Source: Ceraceosorus guamensis (Eukaryota; Basidiomycota; Exobasidiomycetes; Ceraceosorales; Ceraceosoraceae). From it: a stretch of DNA of 64,000 nt. Numbering within the stretch: position 1 is the stretch's first letter; every line of letters begins with the position of its first letter. The notes beneath the pieces were generated by a model. The model was not told where the DNA came from. It searched no databases and saw only the letters and a list, made by a program, of their open reading frames with translations. The stretch is from NCBI RefSeq assembly GCF_003144195.1, contig NW_020290027.1:1-64000 (forward strand), in the 5' to 3' direction. Both the position numbers and the translations under genes were made by a program. This document shows positions 44,584 to 57,001 of the stretch, in pieces.

Positions 44584-46004
44584 CTAGGAAATTTTGAGTA
44601 AGATCTTGCCCGTGTTTTTGTTTGCCTCCATCTCCTCGTGCGCTTCCTTTGCTTGCGCCCAATCGAACACTTTGTGAATGGCGATGCGGTGATGCTCGTC
44701 CGATGCACTTTTGCCCGGCTTATCGCACCCCTTTACAATCTTCTCAAGCACTCCGGACTTAAGCAGATCTTGCATCAAGCTGCTCTGATACTCCAGACTG
44801 CGGCTTCGCAGGGTGGAGCCCTCGATATGAAGCCTCTTGACTAGCACTTGCGTCAAATCCACTTCACACACTGGTGAGCCGCCCATCAGACCTTGAAGAA
44901 CAAGCCGGCCATCGAGCGCTAGTGATCTTATGTTGGGCCCAAAGTATGGCCCGCCCAGGAAGTCCATGATCACATTGACGCCGCGCGAAGACGTAAGCTT
45001 CTTCAGCTGGCAAAGGGTGGGGTCAGCGAACTGTCAGTAGTGCAGCAGAGACACTTGCAATGTGCGCAAAGAGCCTTTTTCAACCGCCTCACCTCTTCTT
45101 CCCAAACACTTGTCTTGTAGTTGATACCCTCTGTGGCTCCGAGACTCTTACAGGACTCGATCTTCTCCTGACTTCCAGCAGTGACGTAAATGTGCCGAGC
45201 TCCAAAGGATTTGGCGAGCTGGATCGCTGCGAGGCCCACAGAGGAAGCTCCAGCACTGCACGATATGCAGCTCGTCAACGCCATTCATCGGCGTTCCCTT
45301 GCGCAGTGTTCGCAAATCCACTCACTGGATCAGAATATCTTCACCTGGCTGGAGATTGGCTATCCACCGCTGTGCTTGGAAAGCGGTAAGCCAGACTGAT
45401 GAATTAAGAATGGCAAGTGGGGAGCGATCGGTCAAGGTTAGATCACTCGGGACTCCCCTAGTCTCGATACTCACCCTCTGGTATAGCCGCAGCTTCCTCC
45501 CACGAGATTTCTTTGGGTTTCTTGAGGACCATCCTAGCAGGAAGCTTGACAAGCTCTGCATAACATCCACCCGTGTTCAAGCCAAACACTTCGTCACCTA
45601 CTTTGAGGCCGTTGGAAGTCGTTGGGTCGTTAGATGATGCGGAGGGTACGAGATCCTCCACTACGCCTGAGAACTCGACGCCTAGGATGGGCGACGCTCC
45701 TGGGGGAATCGGATCTGCCGGCAGGCAAGAGCAGCAAGAGTGGATGTATGCGCCACGGTCAGCGCCACCGCTTCGTTGCGCCCTGTCCTCAATGACGATG
45801 TACGCCAAACTCACATTTGCCTTCCCTCTGCAAAGTGTCCATTCGGTTGATGCCAGCGTACTTGATCCTCACAATCACCTTGTCCTCATCTTCCTTCGCT
45901 CCCTGACCTTTTTGGAGGGCTGGAGCGGGCGCTTCTCCGATATAGAGGGCGCTCGCTGGGCCCTTGTCCCCCTTGATGTGGATCGCACGCATGTTGGTGG
46001 CCAT
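44584..46004 (-). CDS. NADPH:quinone oxidoreductase, PIG3-like MDR family
   Basis: Exons 45815-46004, 45475-45714, 45326-45395, 45093-45255 and 44584-45006 sum to 362 codons (361 aa). It is a zinc-free medium-chain dehydrogenase/reductase. 'VRIKYAGINRMDTLQREGKY' and 'ILGVEFSGVVED' are typical of the TP53I3 (PIG3)/quinone reductase branch. 'EDILIHAGASSVGLAAIQLA' is the cofactor-binding glycine-rich turn, and 'IMDFLGGPYF' and 'LVLQGLMGG' follow as in PIG3. The enzyme reduces quinones with NADPH in a one-electron manner. The structural zinc Cys cluster of alcohol dehydrogenases is absent, as expected. Five exons, all with GT-AG borders and matching phases. It neighbours two other redox genes. 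Confidence 0.92.
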
Positions 46005-46709
46005 ACTGGGATGCTCAACCTTGCTTTGGGATGGAGCACTCTGTTACTCCTGGGAAACGACGTGGTGTTTGGCTGTTTTGATTGTGGTTCTGGTGCGAGC
46101 GTACAGCTCTCTAGTAAGGACAACCGGCGGTCGGTGTTCTGCTCCCCAAGCTGCAGCATTCGTGATCATGTGGAGGGCGCCTCCGTTGTTGTGACTTTTC
46201 GGCCGATAAAATGCCAAAGCACGCCATCGAGCCAGCCCGCGCGTGCCCTCGCGATTTCCATACATCATGCTAATAATGCTGCCGCCGCCGCGTCTGCGTC
46301 CGCGGCGAAGTCTGGAAGCGCGGGCAGCATGCAGCTATATATATTTACGCGCAAAATATATACACGCGCAAAGGCATGAATCACAATCGTGAATGATGTG
46401 AATGAACGCGATTCCGTTTCAAAACGGCGGCCGTGCAGCGCAGCATTCCGTCAGTCAGCTATAGCTAGCTGTACACGTATGGCAAGCTCCTTTTGATTGC
46501 AAATCGCCTTCGTTGCATTCATCTTAACTTCCTTCATCACATGCGTAGCAGGCAGTCAAAAGGGCCGCAGCTGTTGAGATCCAAGAGCAAAGGCCATCTG
46601 TGAAGTCAAGAATTCTGCTGGCCTACTGGCAGGGCCGCGCATTGAGTAGAAAATAGGAAAGACTTAGTTGGAGCACGTTCTAGATTGCCTCTAATAGTAT
46701 TGGCTAGAA
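46005..46709. promoter_or_regulatory. Divergent promoter region with paired ACGCGCAAA motifs
   Basis: About 700 bp between the quinone reductase and the methionine sulfoxide reductase. Near 46335-46372, AT-rich DNA contains 'ttacgcgcaaaa' and 'acacgcgcaaa', which resemble E2F/MBF-type sites. An 'aatcgtgaatgatgtgaatg' motif lies at 46386-46405. Function is inferred only from location. Confidence 0.35.
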
Positions 46710-47588
46710 ATGGTGCAGTGAGTAAAGCCTCTCATCAAAATCAAGCGAGTCCTTCCTCACGCTCTCTATATTCTCTACAGCGCCGATGCTGCCCTGCTGC
46801 CAGACTCTATCCAGAGCAGTGCACAATTCTACGCTCATTTGGAAGAACAGCTTGAAGGTCTATTATCAGATCAAAGAGCTTGGGTGTCCAATCTTTCAAA
46901 CGCCTCATCGCTCATCTATTTCAGTTTAAATGCCTGGAAGTCCTCTCCCAAATCTCAATCGGTGCACGTCAATGGCAGCAGTAATGGCAACAGCGCCAGC
47001 AGCAACGGCCACGGAAACTTTGCGCCCAAGAAAATCAATTGGGCCGGCTTTTATCTCCTTTCGCCCTTGATACCTGGCGCGGCCAAGCAAAAGAGACCTA
47101 CGCTGCTACTTGGTCCTTTCGTCGGTCTGCCAGCTTGTCAAGCCATCCCAAGCATCGCTGGCAAAGGGGTGTGTGCAGATGCTAGCGCCATCTTGCCTCC
47201 TCGGACAGTCAGGGTACAAGACACTGACGCTTATCGTGAGTGCTCTCGGACGGATGCCGCATACACCCTCGATGTCTAGCTCAGCTCATATGAATGTCTT
47301 GATTCTGGACGCGATCCATTCATCTCAGCGGGTCATATCGCCTGTGACAGCGCATCCAAATCAGAAATAGTTCTGCCCCTCGTGATTCCCCGTTCAGCCC
47401 TCTCTGGCCACTCTTTGGAGGACAGGGCAGATCAGTGGGGAGCGTCTAGAGTGAACACAAAAAGTGATGACGATATCATCATCGGCGTGCTGGACATCGA
47501 CTGCGAAGAATTGGACGGATTCGACGAGGAGGACCAGAAGGGCTTGGAAAGAATTGCGGCGCTCATCGCTGGTTCCAGCGACTGGTGA
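46710..47588 (+). CDS. Free methionine-R-sulfoxide reductase (GAF domain)
   Basis: Exons 46710-46717 (8 nt only), 46781-47235 and 47329-47588 sum to 241 codons (240 aa). The first exon contributes 'MV' and part of a His, giving 'MVHADAALLPDS', which fits the N terminus of yeast and fungal fRMsr. 'KKINWAGFYLLS', 'LLLGPFVGLPACQAIP', 'GKGVCADAS', 'PGHIACDSASKSEIVLPL' and 'GVLDIDCEELDGFDEED' are the family signature. The Cys residues in 'PACQ', 'GVCA' and 'IACD' correspond to the catalytic and resolving Cys of YebR/fRMsr. The enzyme reduces free Met-R-sulfoxide, probably in the cytosol. A Ser/Asn/Gly insertion near residues 60-75 is lineage-specific. Confidence 0.93.
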
Positions 47589-47961
47589 AAGCCCAGCCCG
47601 CGGCTCTGCGGCTATACCATGAGAGCGGATCGTCCAGCCACTTACCGCCTCACAATTTACCAAGACTTTAGACACTGGAACTCCGCGCCGCCCTTTTCAC
47701 ACGTCTCGTGTCTCGGTTTGCATCAATCTGTTTCTTGGTCAGGCAAGCTCCTAGCAGATACATATTCACATAAAGCGTTTTGAGGGCTGCAATTGGCAAT
47801 GCATCTCTGCAGCATCTGGAGGCTGTCTAGGGCCGCCCTGCATCGACTATAGATTTGAGTCTGCGACCGGATGTCAGAGGTCATACGCGTGATCGCAAAA
47901 GCTAGCATCCCAAGCGGTCATGCGGAGGAGCGCAAATGACGTCTTGACATCCCTGGCCCGC
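47589..47961. other. Intergenic region between convergent genes
   Basis: About 370 bp holding the 3' ends of the sulfoxide reductase gene and KEX2. No gene was seen. Confidence 0.5.
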
Positions 47962-50900
47962 TCAAGGTCGAGATGCATCCTGCCAGCTTCCTCCACTTCC
48001 ACCGCTACCCTCTTCGCCCCGCTCTTCATCGTCATCTTCCGCATCGAAAAGCAACTGCTCGCTCCTGCCCTTGTCCATCTCTTGACTTCGAAGTACAGGT
48101 GCTGGAGAAGTGGCTTGGCCTCGACCTCGAGCTGGCGTTTCGGCTGTGAGCGGAGTCTGGGTTTCGTCGGAGATTGCGAATCTCGAATCTTCTTCTCCCT
48201 CCTTATGTTCCCGAACCGTTGGAGTGTCGGGCTCGTCCTTATACTGGCCGGGCCTGGCTCCTCGTTTGACCAAAGCATCCTCTTCGCCTTCGTCCTCATC
48301 ATCCGTAGCCTCTCCAAACGCATCGTACAGTTCCTTCGCGCGTGCACGTCGACCCCCTCTTCCACCAGTCGCACCTGCAGACCCTCCCATCGCACTCATC
48401 GCCATCTCTTCGTCCTCTTCTCCAGGCACAAATTCGTACGCTGCGGCTGCATCAGGTCCGAACCGGCGCTGACGACGGCGTCGAATGATGAAGAAGGCAG
48501 CAAGAGAGCCTGCAAAGATCAGGACCACGCCGCCAGCAATGAATAGCCAGCTGCTGCGATTCTTGAGACCTGCCAAGTAGCCGGTGTCGGCCTCAGGAGA
48601 GCTCTGTGTAAGGAGGAATGGTGGGTGGTCAGCGATTAAGCTTCTTGTGTGCATTTGCTCGCGGCGCCACTCACTTGGCCTGGTCCACTGTTGGTAAAGT
48701 CATGGTCGCTCTCGCCTGGTCGGGAGCCATGGTCAGGTGGCAAGTGGTCTGTAGGCTTTGGACGCTGACTGGCAGCTCCTCCCGGCTGGTACACAGTGGT
48801 CGTGGTGGGGGCAGCTTCCAGGGTCTCGTGGAATTCGATACTGTCTTCTGGGAAATTCCAAGCCTTGGCCTTTGCGGGATCGATGACTTGACCCCACAAG
48901 GTGATGGTCCAGGCCCAGAAGTTTCCAGTCTGCTTAGGGTGTGCCCTGTCGTAAACAGTCATTTTCCAGTCTCCGATCGGATCTTCGTCCCAGTGCTTCA
49001 AGGTCATGAAACCCCAGCCAGGGAATCCTGTCGTGGCGTCGTCGTATCTGCGAGGACGTGCGAGTACTGACTTGGTGCCGTGCGGAGAAACCAATTCCAC
49101 GTCGACGTCTCCGCGGCGCTCGTGAGATATCCAAACTCGGATAGTCACATGCTCCAGAGTGTCTACATTGTTCTTCTCCAGGAATTCCTTGGTCACAGTG
49201 AACGTGCTGTGAGTACCATCTCCAGTTATGAGGGTGTTGTCACGTGCCAGCGTAACGTTTGGGGACTCAGCCCAAGCCTGAGGCTTGACCAATGTATGAG
49301 TCTTGGCTTCCTCGACAAATTTGAACGCATCGATGATACCATAGCCATACTTGTGGTTGTAGTGGCGACCGGCTTGAGTGACTTGCCAATCCTTGTCATC
49401 GGGGTTGACCATTTGGGCAGAGTGAACGGCAATGTGCTGCATGTCACGCCAGGTTAGCTCTGGACGGACTTGGAGCGCAAGCGCGATGACACCGGCGACT
49501 AGAGGCGCTGCAGCAGAGGTTCCTCCGTGATGAGTCGTGCAACGATTCACCCCGTTCCAAGCAACATCTGTAGTGTGAATATGGTCGCCGCTGCCACTGC
49601 TCCAACCAGTTGCGATGTTTGACGCGCACATCTCGCTGTAGTAAGGATGCTGATTCTCGCGGTCCACTGCGGCAATCGTCATGGTGTAGATTGAATTCGT
49701 GTATCCATCAAAGTTGCATTGATCATCGGAGGCACCTCCGTTTCCTCCGGCAAAGACGAAAATGCTGCCCTTGCCACCTCTGCCGTTTTGAATACCATTC
49801 AGGACAGCTTTGGCGATCAGTCCCCTTGGGGCGTCCATGGCTCGGCCATCATCGGGCGGACCCCAACTGCAGCTGTAGATCTGATTTTCTTGGTAGCGAT
49901 AATTCAGTGCTGCAGCTTCATCCACATCAGAGATAGGTCCAGATAGAATGCGAACGCCGGCAACCTTTGCATCCCACGCAACACCGACGCCGCAGACGTC
50001 ATTCTTAATTGCAGCGATTTCTCCTGCGCAGCGCGTCCCATGTTGGTCGTCGGAGTGCAAAGGCTTCGGCAAGGGAGTATGTGTGTTAAAGTCATACGAT
50101 CCGGCTTCGAACTGCGAGGGTAGGATAGCATCTCGGGGTAAGCCACTTGTCGTCTTGATCAGCACTTCGCAGCAGCGCCTCAGACCCAGTTTCTAGCGCG
50201 CGTGGCAGGCGCCTGAGAGTCTGATGCACTATTATCTGTGTGCGTGGCAGCTCTCAGCCAGCTCCAAGCCCTGACTTACGAAATTATCCTTGAGGTCTGG
50301 ACTGTTGAAGTCGAGCCCATCATCGATCAAGCACACGTTCGAGCCCTTGCCGTGAATGCCTTGTGCCCAGATCCCAGTGACATTTAGATCATTAGAGTCT
50401 CGCTTGTCGTTCGTCAGATGCCATTGGTCCGTAAAGATGGGGTCAGCGATGTTGAATTGTTGGCGCATGCGAGTAGACTTGAGGTTGCTGCCGTCTGGTA
50501 TTGGCAGGGGCATAGGATCCGGATAGGGCTGGGGTTCAGGACCAGGAATCGGTGCGCGCACTTCGGGGTAGTGTTCCGGTGTGTCCCAAGGACTGATAAT
50601 CTTATCCCGCTTATGACGCTTCTTGAGCACCTGCCGCTCCACGTCGACGATAGATTCAAAGAGATGGACTTGTCGTTTGGAGAGGATAGCACTGTTTTGG
50701 CGAGGCGAGCGCTTGTATGATCGCCATCGTGAAATGATAGGATCTTCGTCTTCGCTCCAGTCCCGGCGTTTGATCTTGACTTCTCCAGAAGAGCGAGGAT
50801 CTGTATCACGAGCAGCCAGTGTGAGGGATGAGGGGTCTAGAGGCTTTTCTGCGCGTACAAGCCAATGATCTTTCAACTCTCCGACCCTTTCGACGAACTC

Positions 50901-51191
50901 CACGCCAAGCGCTTCGGACACATCCCTGATGTCCACGTGATTCGAGTGCGTCCTCTTGATCTGCACTGCATAATAGTGATGCGTATCGTACGACCTAGGC
51001 ATCGGCAAGTCGTAAGCTGGTGCTCCACCAATCGTCGCCCGTCTGTGGATGGCTGCAAAGCTAACTGCTGAAGCATTGTCGGACGCCTGGGAAGGGGAGC
51101 TTGAGAAGGCAAGAATGGCTGCAAGTACGCAGAGGAAGAGCAAAGCCCCTTGCTGGCTCCTTAACCCCTTGCTGGCGCTTGGTTTCGACAT
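47962..51191 (-). CDS. KEX2: Kexin, Golgi subtilisin-like proprotein convertase
   Basis: Exons 50280-51191, 48675-50111 and 47962-48603 sum to 997 codons (996 aa). Order: signal peptide (ATG at 51191, 'LLFLCVLAAILAF'), pro-region with dibasic cleavage sites ('KIKRR', 'LKKRHKRD'), S8 catalytic domain, P domain ('VTIRVWISHERRGDVDVELV', 'GFMTLKHWDEDPIGDWKM'), Ser/Thr/Pro linker, one membrane span ('WLFIAGGVVLIFAGSLAAFF') and an acidic cytoplasmic tail. The triad is visible: Asp in 'CLIDDGLD', His in 'DDQHGTRCAGEI', Ser in 'HHGGTSAAAP', with the oxyanion Asn in 'FAGGNGGASDD'. Kex2 cuts after Lys-Arg/Arg-Arg in the late Golgi, maturing pheromones and secreted proteins. A tail motif 'YEFVP' may help Golgi retrieval. 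The first intron splits the catalytic domain between Asp and His. Confidence 0.97.
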
Positions 51192-52705
51192 TGTCGAAGC
51201 GCTGAGTGTATGCGCGGATCGACTGTTGGTACTGTCCAGCTTGGGTGAAGCTCTGCTAGGCAACACTGGAGCGCTGATCTGGTGACCGCAAGCTCACCGG
51301 CGCTTGACTCGCGGGTCTAGCAGCAAAACCTTGGTGTGCGCAAAGCCGAGCCGATCGAAATGTGTGACGTGCCGTGCTGCGCTGTGCTGCTGCTGCCGCT
51401 ACGTGTGAAGGTGGTGCAGAGCGGTGCGAGGGATGACTTACAAGAGCGGCGTGGAGGAACCTTCTTCGAAACCGTTGACGAGCTCGGCGTGGATCGACAC
51501 TTCTGCAACAGGCAAGAGAGCGTGATGGCGTGAGAGATGGAAAGAAGGTCTCTCACTGACTGAGCTGGCGAAGATGGTGCATTCACGATTCGCGACTGGA
51601 GCGTGACTCGTGACCCGTGACTCAGTCAGAGTAGTGATTGTGACTTGAGAGACCCGTGAAATCATTCGTGATTCACGAGATCAGAATTCGGGCGCCCGCC
51701 AGCAGAACGGTGCACGATCGCACATGCATCGTCAGTCGGCACGCGGGCCAAGCTTGATCGTTGGCGGTCATGCAGCTTTGGAGCACGGGACAGCTCACAG
51801 CATGATGCAGATTCACGATTGGCTCGCGCGTGCCGGCGCGTGCCATGTCTAGCGCGGATTAGCCCAAATCACAAGCATCATTTGAATCATCTTGCCGTGC
51901 AAGTATTTGATGTGTTTCAAACTTGATGTATTCAATCACGCAGCAAATTCAACACCTGCGCGACATCAATCGTTGATGTCCATCGATTTCAAGCCCTAGA
52001 TTCAAAGTGAAGCATCTGAGCGTAATCGAAATGAGCAGCCCCGCGGCCATCTCTAAATTGATCCGTAGGGCATCCTCGCTGAGGCTGCGCGTATGCATTG
52101 AGGCGCATTCAGCCGAATTTCGACGCCAGAGTGCATGATTCGTGATTGAACGTTGTTCACCAATTCCGACGGTGCGCCCTCGTGACCTGTCCGCGATTCA
52201 CGATTGACTTGGCCGCCAATCATGAATCAGCAGGTCAGTCTTGAGTGTGAATCATTGAATTTCAAAGTCGACGTCGTCAATCTTAATCGTGAATTGGGTA
52301 AGATAGCGGCGTGCGGATCCGCGTGCAGGGTCAAGGGATCTGTGTGAGAGGTTACAAAGGTCATCCCTCGTCCGGAAATAAGCAGGCAAGTCGTTCAACG
52401 GTTCGCTATCTCCGCGGCAAGATACGCTTCAAATTGCATGTCCATTCTCGCAAGGTGCAAGAGAAAGGTGCACAAGAGGGCACGGCAAGACAGCATGGGG
52501 TATATGCCAGAGCTGAGATGGTCGATTACGAGTTGGTGGAGATGCACGAATAGTGGCGGAGGTGAGAAACGCGAGGTGGACGTGATTGCAATGTGCCTGA
52601 AAGTAAGAAGAAGAGCAGTCTAAAGGAGTGAGGTGCAGGAGGGCCAAGGTGCTTGAGCGACGCCACTTTGTGCATATAGAATGATATTGAGTGCTGAGGG
52701 CTGGG
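51192..52705. other. Intergenic region dense in GATTCACGATT-like motifs
   Basis: About 1.5 kb without a convincing gene. Motifs such as 'attcacgattcgcgac', 'attcgtgattcacgag', 'gattcacgattgac' and 'aatcgtgaattgg' cluster at 51585-51680 and 52135-52295. Confidence 0.6.
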
Positions 52706-55700
52706 TCAGAGCCACACGCGTCTTTTCAGGCCCTCGATGAGCGGTGCGAACAGTCCAGCATTGGCCTTAGCCTGAGCTAGACTTTGAATCGTTTCCTCCT
52801 TGACGAAAGCATCTGCTTCGCTCGTGCGGTCCTCTTCATTTTCATCAGTCGGATGAACTGCGTTCGCAGCGCCCGGATCGCAAGCGCCAGCATCGGCGCA
52901 CTGCTCTACGACCAGCGCGACGATGCGGTCAACGATGTCGTGCGAGGTGAGGGGCGTATCGGCTACTGATTCGTCTGGACTCTTGATGCTATCCGCTTTA
53001 TCAATCGAGCCCGTCTTGCCCGACAGGCGCCAAAAGCGTCGAGAAGGAGCCGACGACGTGGCAGCTTCTGAAGGCTCGGGTGCATCGAGTGTACCCACGA
53101 AGTCATCCGCCACAGCTCGGAAGGCTACGAAGTGCTGATCTCCGAGTGAGCCACTCTTTCCGGCCGCTTCAGCAGGAGGGGCGACGTTGCGCATGCTAGT
53201 GGCAGAGTTGACGCGAGTCTCTCCTTCAATATAGCGAACAATAAGACCCCAATGCTTCTCTGGATGGTAGCCTTCATGTGGCGCCAAGATATAGGTTCCT
53301 TTTTGGATACTTGTGACATCTCCCAGGCGGATGCGAGAATACTCGGACAGTTTCTCGGCGGTAAAGTCCCAGCCACATGAGTAGAGCGCTTTGGAGGTGA
53401 GCAGTACGACTTTCTCTTCGAGCTTTGCTGATTGAATGCGGTTGGGTTCGATTGGCGACATGAGCGTCCAGCCCGCAAGCTTGATTTCATCTTCACCCAG
53501 CACCTGACTGGCGCAGCTGTCTATAGCGCCGGCACGGACGCGTGCAAGTCTGTGCTGCTCCGACGGATCTTGCGCCGCTAGATTGTCGTTGTATCTCTCC
53601 AGCGCTGCGGTGTTGATGTACCCGTACTGAAAGTCCATGACCGTCTGCTTGAAAAAGTCGGTGACGGCACCTTGCACCATGCGATACACGCTGGCAGTGG
53701 CATCGTTCATCATTCCAAATAGGTTTCTTTTGCCAGTACGTGTAAAGTCTCCCTTCAGAGCTCGAGTGCCCGCATAGATCTGCGACACCATGTCGCCGTT
53801 GTTGGCCCAGCTATCGTTGAAGGCATAATCAAACGCTTCGTCCCGTTCTCCGCGAGCAGCTGGCACGTCCAGGCCGAGACGTTGCAGCTGGACGCCAAGC
53901 ATATAGCGAGCAAATGCCGACTGCACGACATTTGTGCGATCAAGACTGTGCGAAGTGAAGGCGTGCTGCAGTAAGCGCGCCGTGCTCTGCGCTTGCGTGT
54001 GACAACGCGCGGTCTCACCAGTCCAAACATGAGACGCGGAAAGCACCCTTTTGCATCGAGAAGACCTTGGGTTGTTCAATGGCTGTGCCTGAAGATCTCC
54101 AATAGAAGTCCATGGCTGTAAGCACATCTTCCTCCTTCATGCGGCCAAGCAGTCGGGAGACATTCTCAAACTTCATGCCCGCGCACTCCTTGTGAAAGTC
54201 AAACGGTACATATCTGACGGGCTTCTTGCCTGTGCTCTCATTCGTTGTACCGCCGTAGTTCTCGACGGCTTTCCTGTAAGCTTCCGTAATGACGCCCTCC
54301 TTGCCTCCTTGCTCCGCGAGGTTGACGCACGTCACAGAGCCGTACCGCGCAACCTGCAGATCGAAATGCCGAGCGCAGGCGTTCGCGTTTTCATTTGCGC
54401 TTCGCTCGAGTTGAGGCGGAGGCTTGAGATGGAATGGGCTTTGAGTCCAGAAAAGAGGTATGCTTCCTCTGAATTGCACAAAGGCGAGCGTATGAGCCGT
54501 GGCGTCCTCGAGCTTCTCTGTAGATTTCGGTTCTGATGAGCTGCTGCCATACCGGCGAACCAGCAGCACCTGTTCGGTCTCCACATAATTGGCGACGCTA
54601 CCATCTTCTGCAATACCACGGCGCTGATACCTGAGGCCAGCACGTTCCTTCGATCGGCGTGAAATAATGAGCAGATACGCATCAGACCGCAAGGAAGCAG
54701 TGGCCGCGCTGACTTCGTCCATCGCATCCCCAGCTACGTCGGGAGATCCCGGTGGACTCGGGTTGTCGACTGGCAGCTGGGCCACTTGGAAGAAGCCTTG
54801 TACCAAAGGCAGAACGAATCCATGCAGACCCGCATCAACAAAATCTTTGCTCAGGCTCTGATTGTGCCAGAAGCGCGAATCAGCTCTCTTCCATAAAGGC
54901 AGCCGCGCGTTTGGCTCTTCCCAAGGCAAGGCAGTGGGACCTCTTTGAGAGCTCGGCGAAGTGGTGGATGCGCTTGGTGTCGCCGCACTTTGGTTTTTGC
55001 GCTGTAGCGGTGTTGTGAGGTCGAAATCGTACGAGAACAACATCTCACCCCTAGCATATTGCTTTGCGGTCTCTGTGACAACCTTCTCTTCGAGCTCCGC
55101 CTTGAGAGCTTCGTGATACCGCTCGTCGGCGGACAAAGCTGGGATCTTGCCCTCTGATGCCGCAGCGCCGAGAGTAGCATCGGCAACTGCGCCAGCAGGC
55201 TCGAATGCTGCGCTGATGGCGGCAGACACCGGTGAAGGTGCATCAACCGCATCGTTCGGAGATGTCGCGGCAGCCGCCTTCGCTCCCGGTCCGCTTTCTG
55301 ACACGCTCTTGCCGTGCGCGTTTCGTAGCAGCCAAGGTCCACTGCGTGCAGGCCTCATCGTGGCAGCTCCGCCCACGGCGAGCGCCGCGGCGCCTCCCGC
55401 GTGCGTATCAGCATCTATAGTCGCTTCATCTTCAGTCCGAGGCAGAGCAGCCGGAGTCTGAACATCGTCAGGTTCCTCCTCGTCTTCTTCCTCTGATGAT
55501 GAAGACGAGCTCGACTGCGTTTTTGCGGGGACTTTCGCTTGCCTCAACGACTCGCTTCGAAGCGCCTCTCGAGCTCTCTGAGGTTCGAGTGGAATGCTGA
55601 GCACTCCTGTGGAGCGATATACAGGACAAGAGGTGTGTAGAAAGTCGCCTGCATGCGTTCGACTGGTGACAACCAAGAGATACGCGGCTGCATTTGCAGT

Positions 55701-56307
55701 TCGACACGAAAGAATCTCGTTTAGCCGGAGTCATGCGCATGAGCTGGCCTGTATGCGGCGATTGCTCACCTTTGAAGACCCTGATCAATCCCACCACGCC
55801 ATAAGCAAGTGTTTCAGCGCCCTCATTGAGCTCGCCAACGTTGCTCAGCTTCTCCTTGGCCTGTTTAACGGTCAAGCTCGAGACCTTTGCGCTCCTGCCC
55901 CAACTTATCTTGACTGCTGTGCTACCACTCCCACCCGCAGCGGAAGTGCTAGCTCGACTGGAAGCCCCTAGCGGTGCAGAATGTTGCAAGGATAATGACC
56001 CATCCTCTCGGCGCTTCTCGTGCGCGACATCTTGCGATCTAGCCTCGTCCGTAGTCCGTAGTGGTGAGGGTGCAGGTCTCGAGCTTTGCGTGCGAGTCGT
56101 TGCCTCCATCGAGTGATGATGTGGCTGCTGCGGAATAATAAACAGCCCCGCTTCCGTGACGTGAATGGAGAGGAGCTTCTCTGGCAATGGCTGAGGGTAG
56201 TCAGGGAGGGACAAGGACGCCAAAGCTCCAGCTGCTGCGTTGGCCGCCCCTCCCGGTGTCGCTCCAGCGGCGCGCCCTGCTCCTGGCCTCGCAAAGAATC
56301 CCTTCAT
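52706..56307 (-). CDS. Sac-domain phosphoinositide phosphatase, Sac2/INPP5F-like
   Basis: Exons 55770-56307, 54019-55687 and 52706-53945 sum to 1149 codons (1148 aa). The N-terminal region has 'LLSIHVTEAGLFIIPQ' typical of Sac-domain starts, then a low-complexity insertion. The Sac domain includes 'YLLVVTSRTHAGDF', 'EMLFSYDFDLTTPLQR', 'LPLWKRADSRFWHN', 'LLIISRRSKERAGLRY' and 'FVQFRGSIPLFWTQSP'. The catalytic CX5R site is formed across the last intron: 'RVSCLD' plus 'CLDRTNVVQS'. 'WTLMSPIEPNRIQ' and the following region match the hSac2 domain, which separates the Sac2/INPP5F branch from Sac1. No membrane spans are visible, also fitting Sac2. The family removes the 4-phosphate from PI(4)P on endosomal or Golgi membranes. 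Disordered Ala/Ser insertions (about 55140-55540) enlarge the Sac domain. Confidence 0.92.
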
Positions 56308-57001
56308 GATCAAATGACCTGTCGCGGCCTTTGATGAGCTCTTGGAGCCAAGCAAGAGGGTGAGAATGGAATGCGGAGCGAGATTCGACGGTCCTTGCGT
56401 GCATCCAGCAGCGGTGGATCTGGCGAGGAAACTCTAGAAGCTGCCTCCTGCGTCAGGGGTCCGTCGATCTGAAGTCTTGGTGGGTTCCGCATGCACACAA
56501 CGCGCTACGAGCTGATCGCCCGGGCATGTTTACGGTGCCCGCATGCAATGCGCGGTGTAGGCAAGCGTGAATTTGTGATTTGGCCGAGCTAGGGGCTGTG
56601 TGGGGGATTTCTCGTACGATAGAGCCACAAGGTAGCACACGCTCTCTCGCTCGTTCATTTAGAGCACCACAAGTCACAAGCCAGCGCCGATTCAATAGCG
56701 CACCTCAATCAGCGGTCCGGAGCGTACTCGACCTCTCCCTTTTGCACCTCCTCGGCCCGCAAGTCCGACGAACACACCGCTCCCGAAGACACTCACGTTA
56801 CGTGTCATCTGGTAAGCAGCAACTGCGAACTCCCATCTTCACATCCAGGTCCTCGGCGGATCCGAGAAGTGCTCTCCCGAGTACGTCTACCTTAATCCTC
56901 CCTCACATCCGACAGCGGCCGCTTTCCAGATCGCACTTCGACCGGGCTTCACTCAGCTGTGCAGATCCTTGCTTCGAGTCCGCTACGGCTGCTTCGCGAT
57001 C
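56308..57001. promoter_or_regulatory. Divergent promoter region, Sac phosphatase and VMA9
   Basis: About 690 bp between two divergent genes. It should contain both promoters and the VMA9 5' UTR. An open frame covers part of it, but it is not protein-like and ends inside VMA9 in another frame. Confidence 0.5.
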
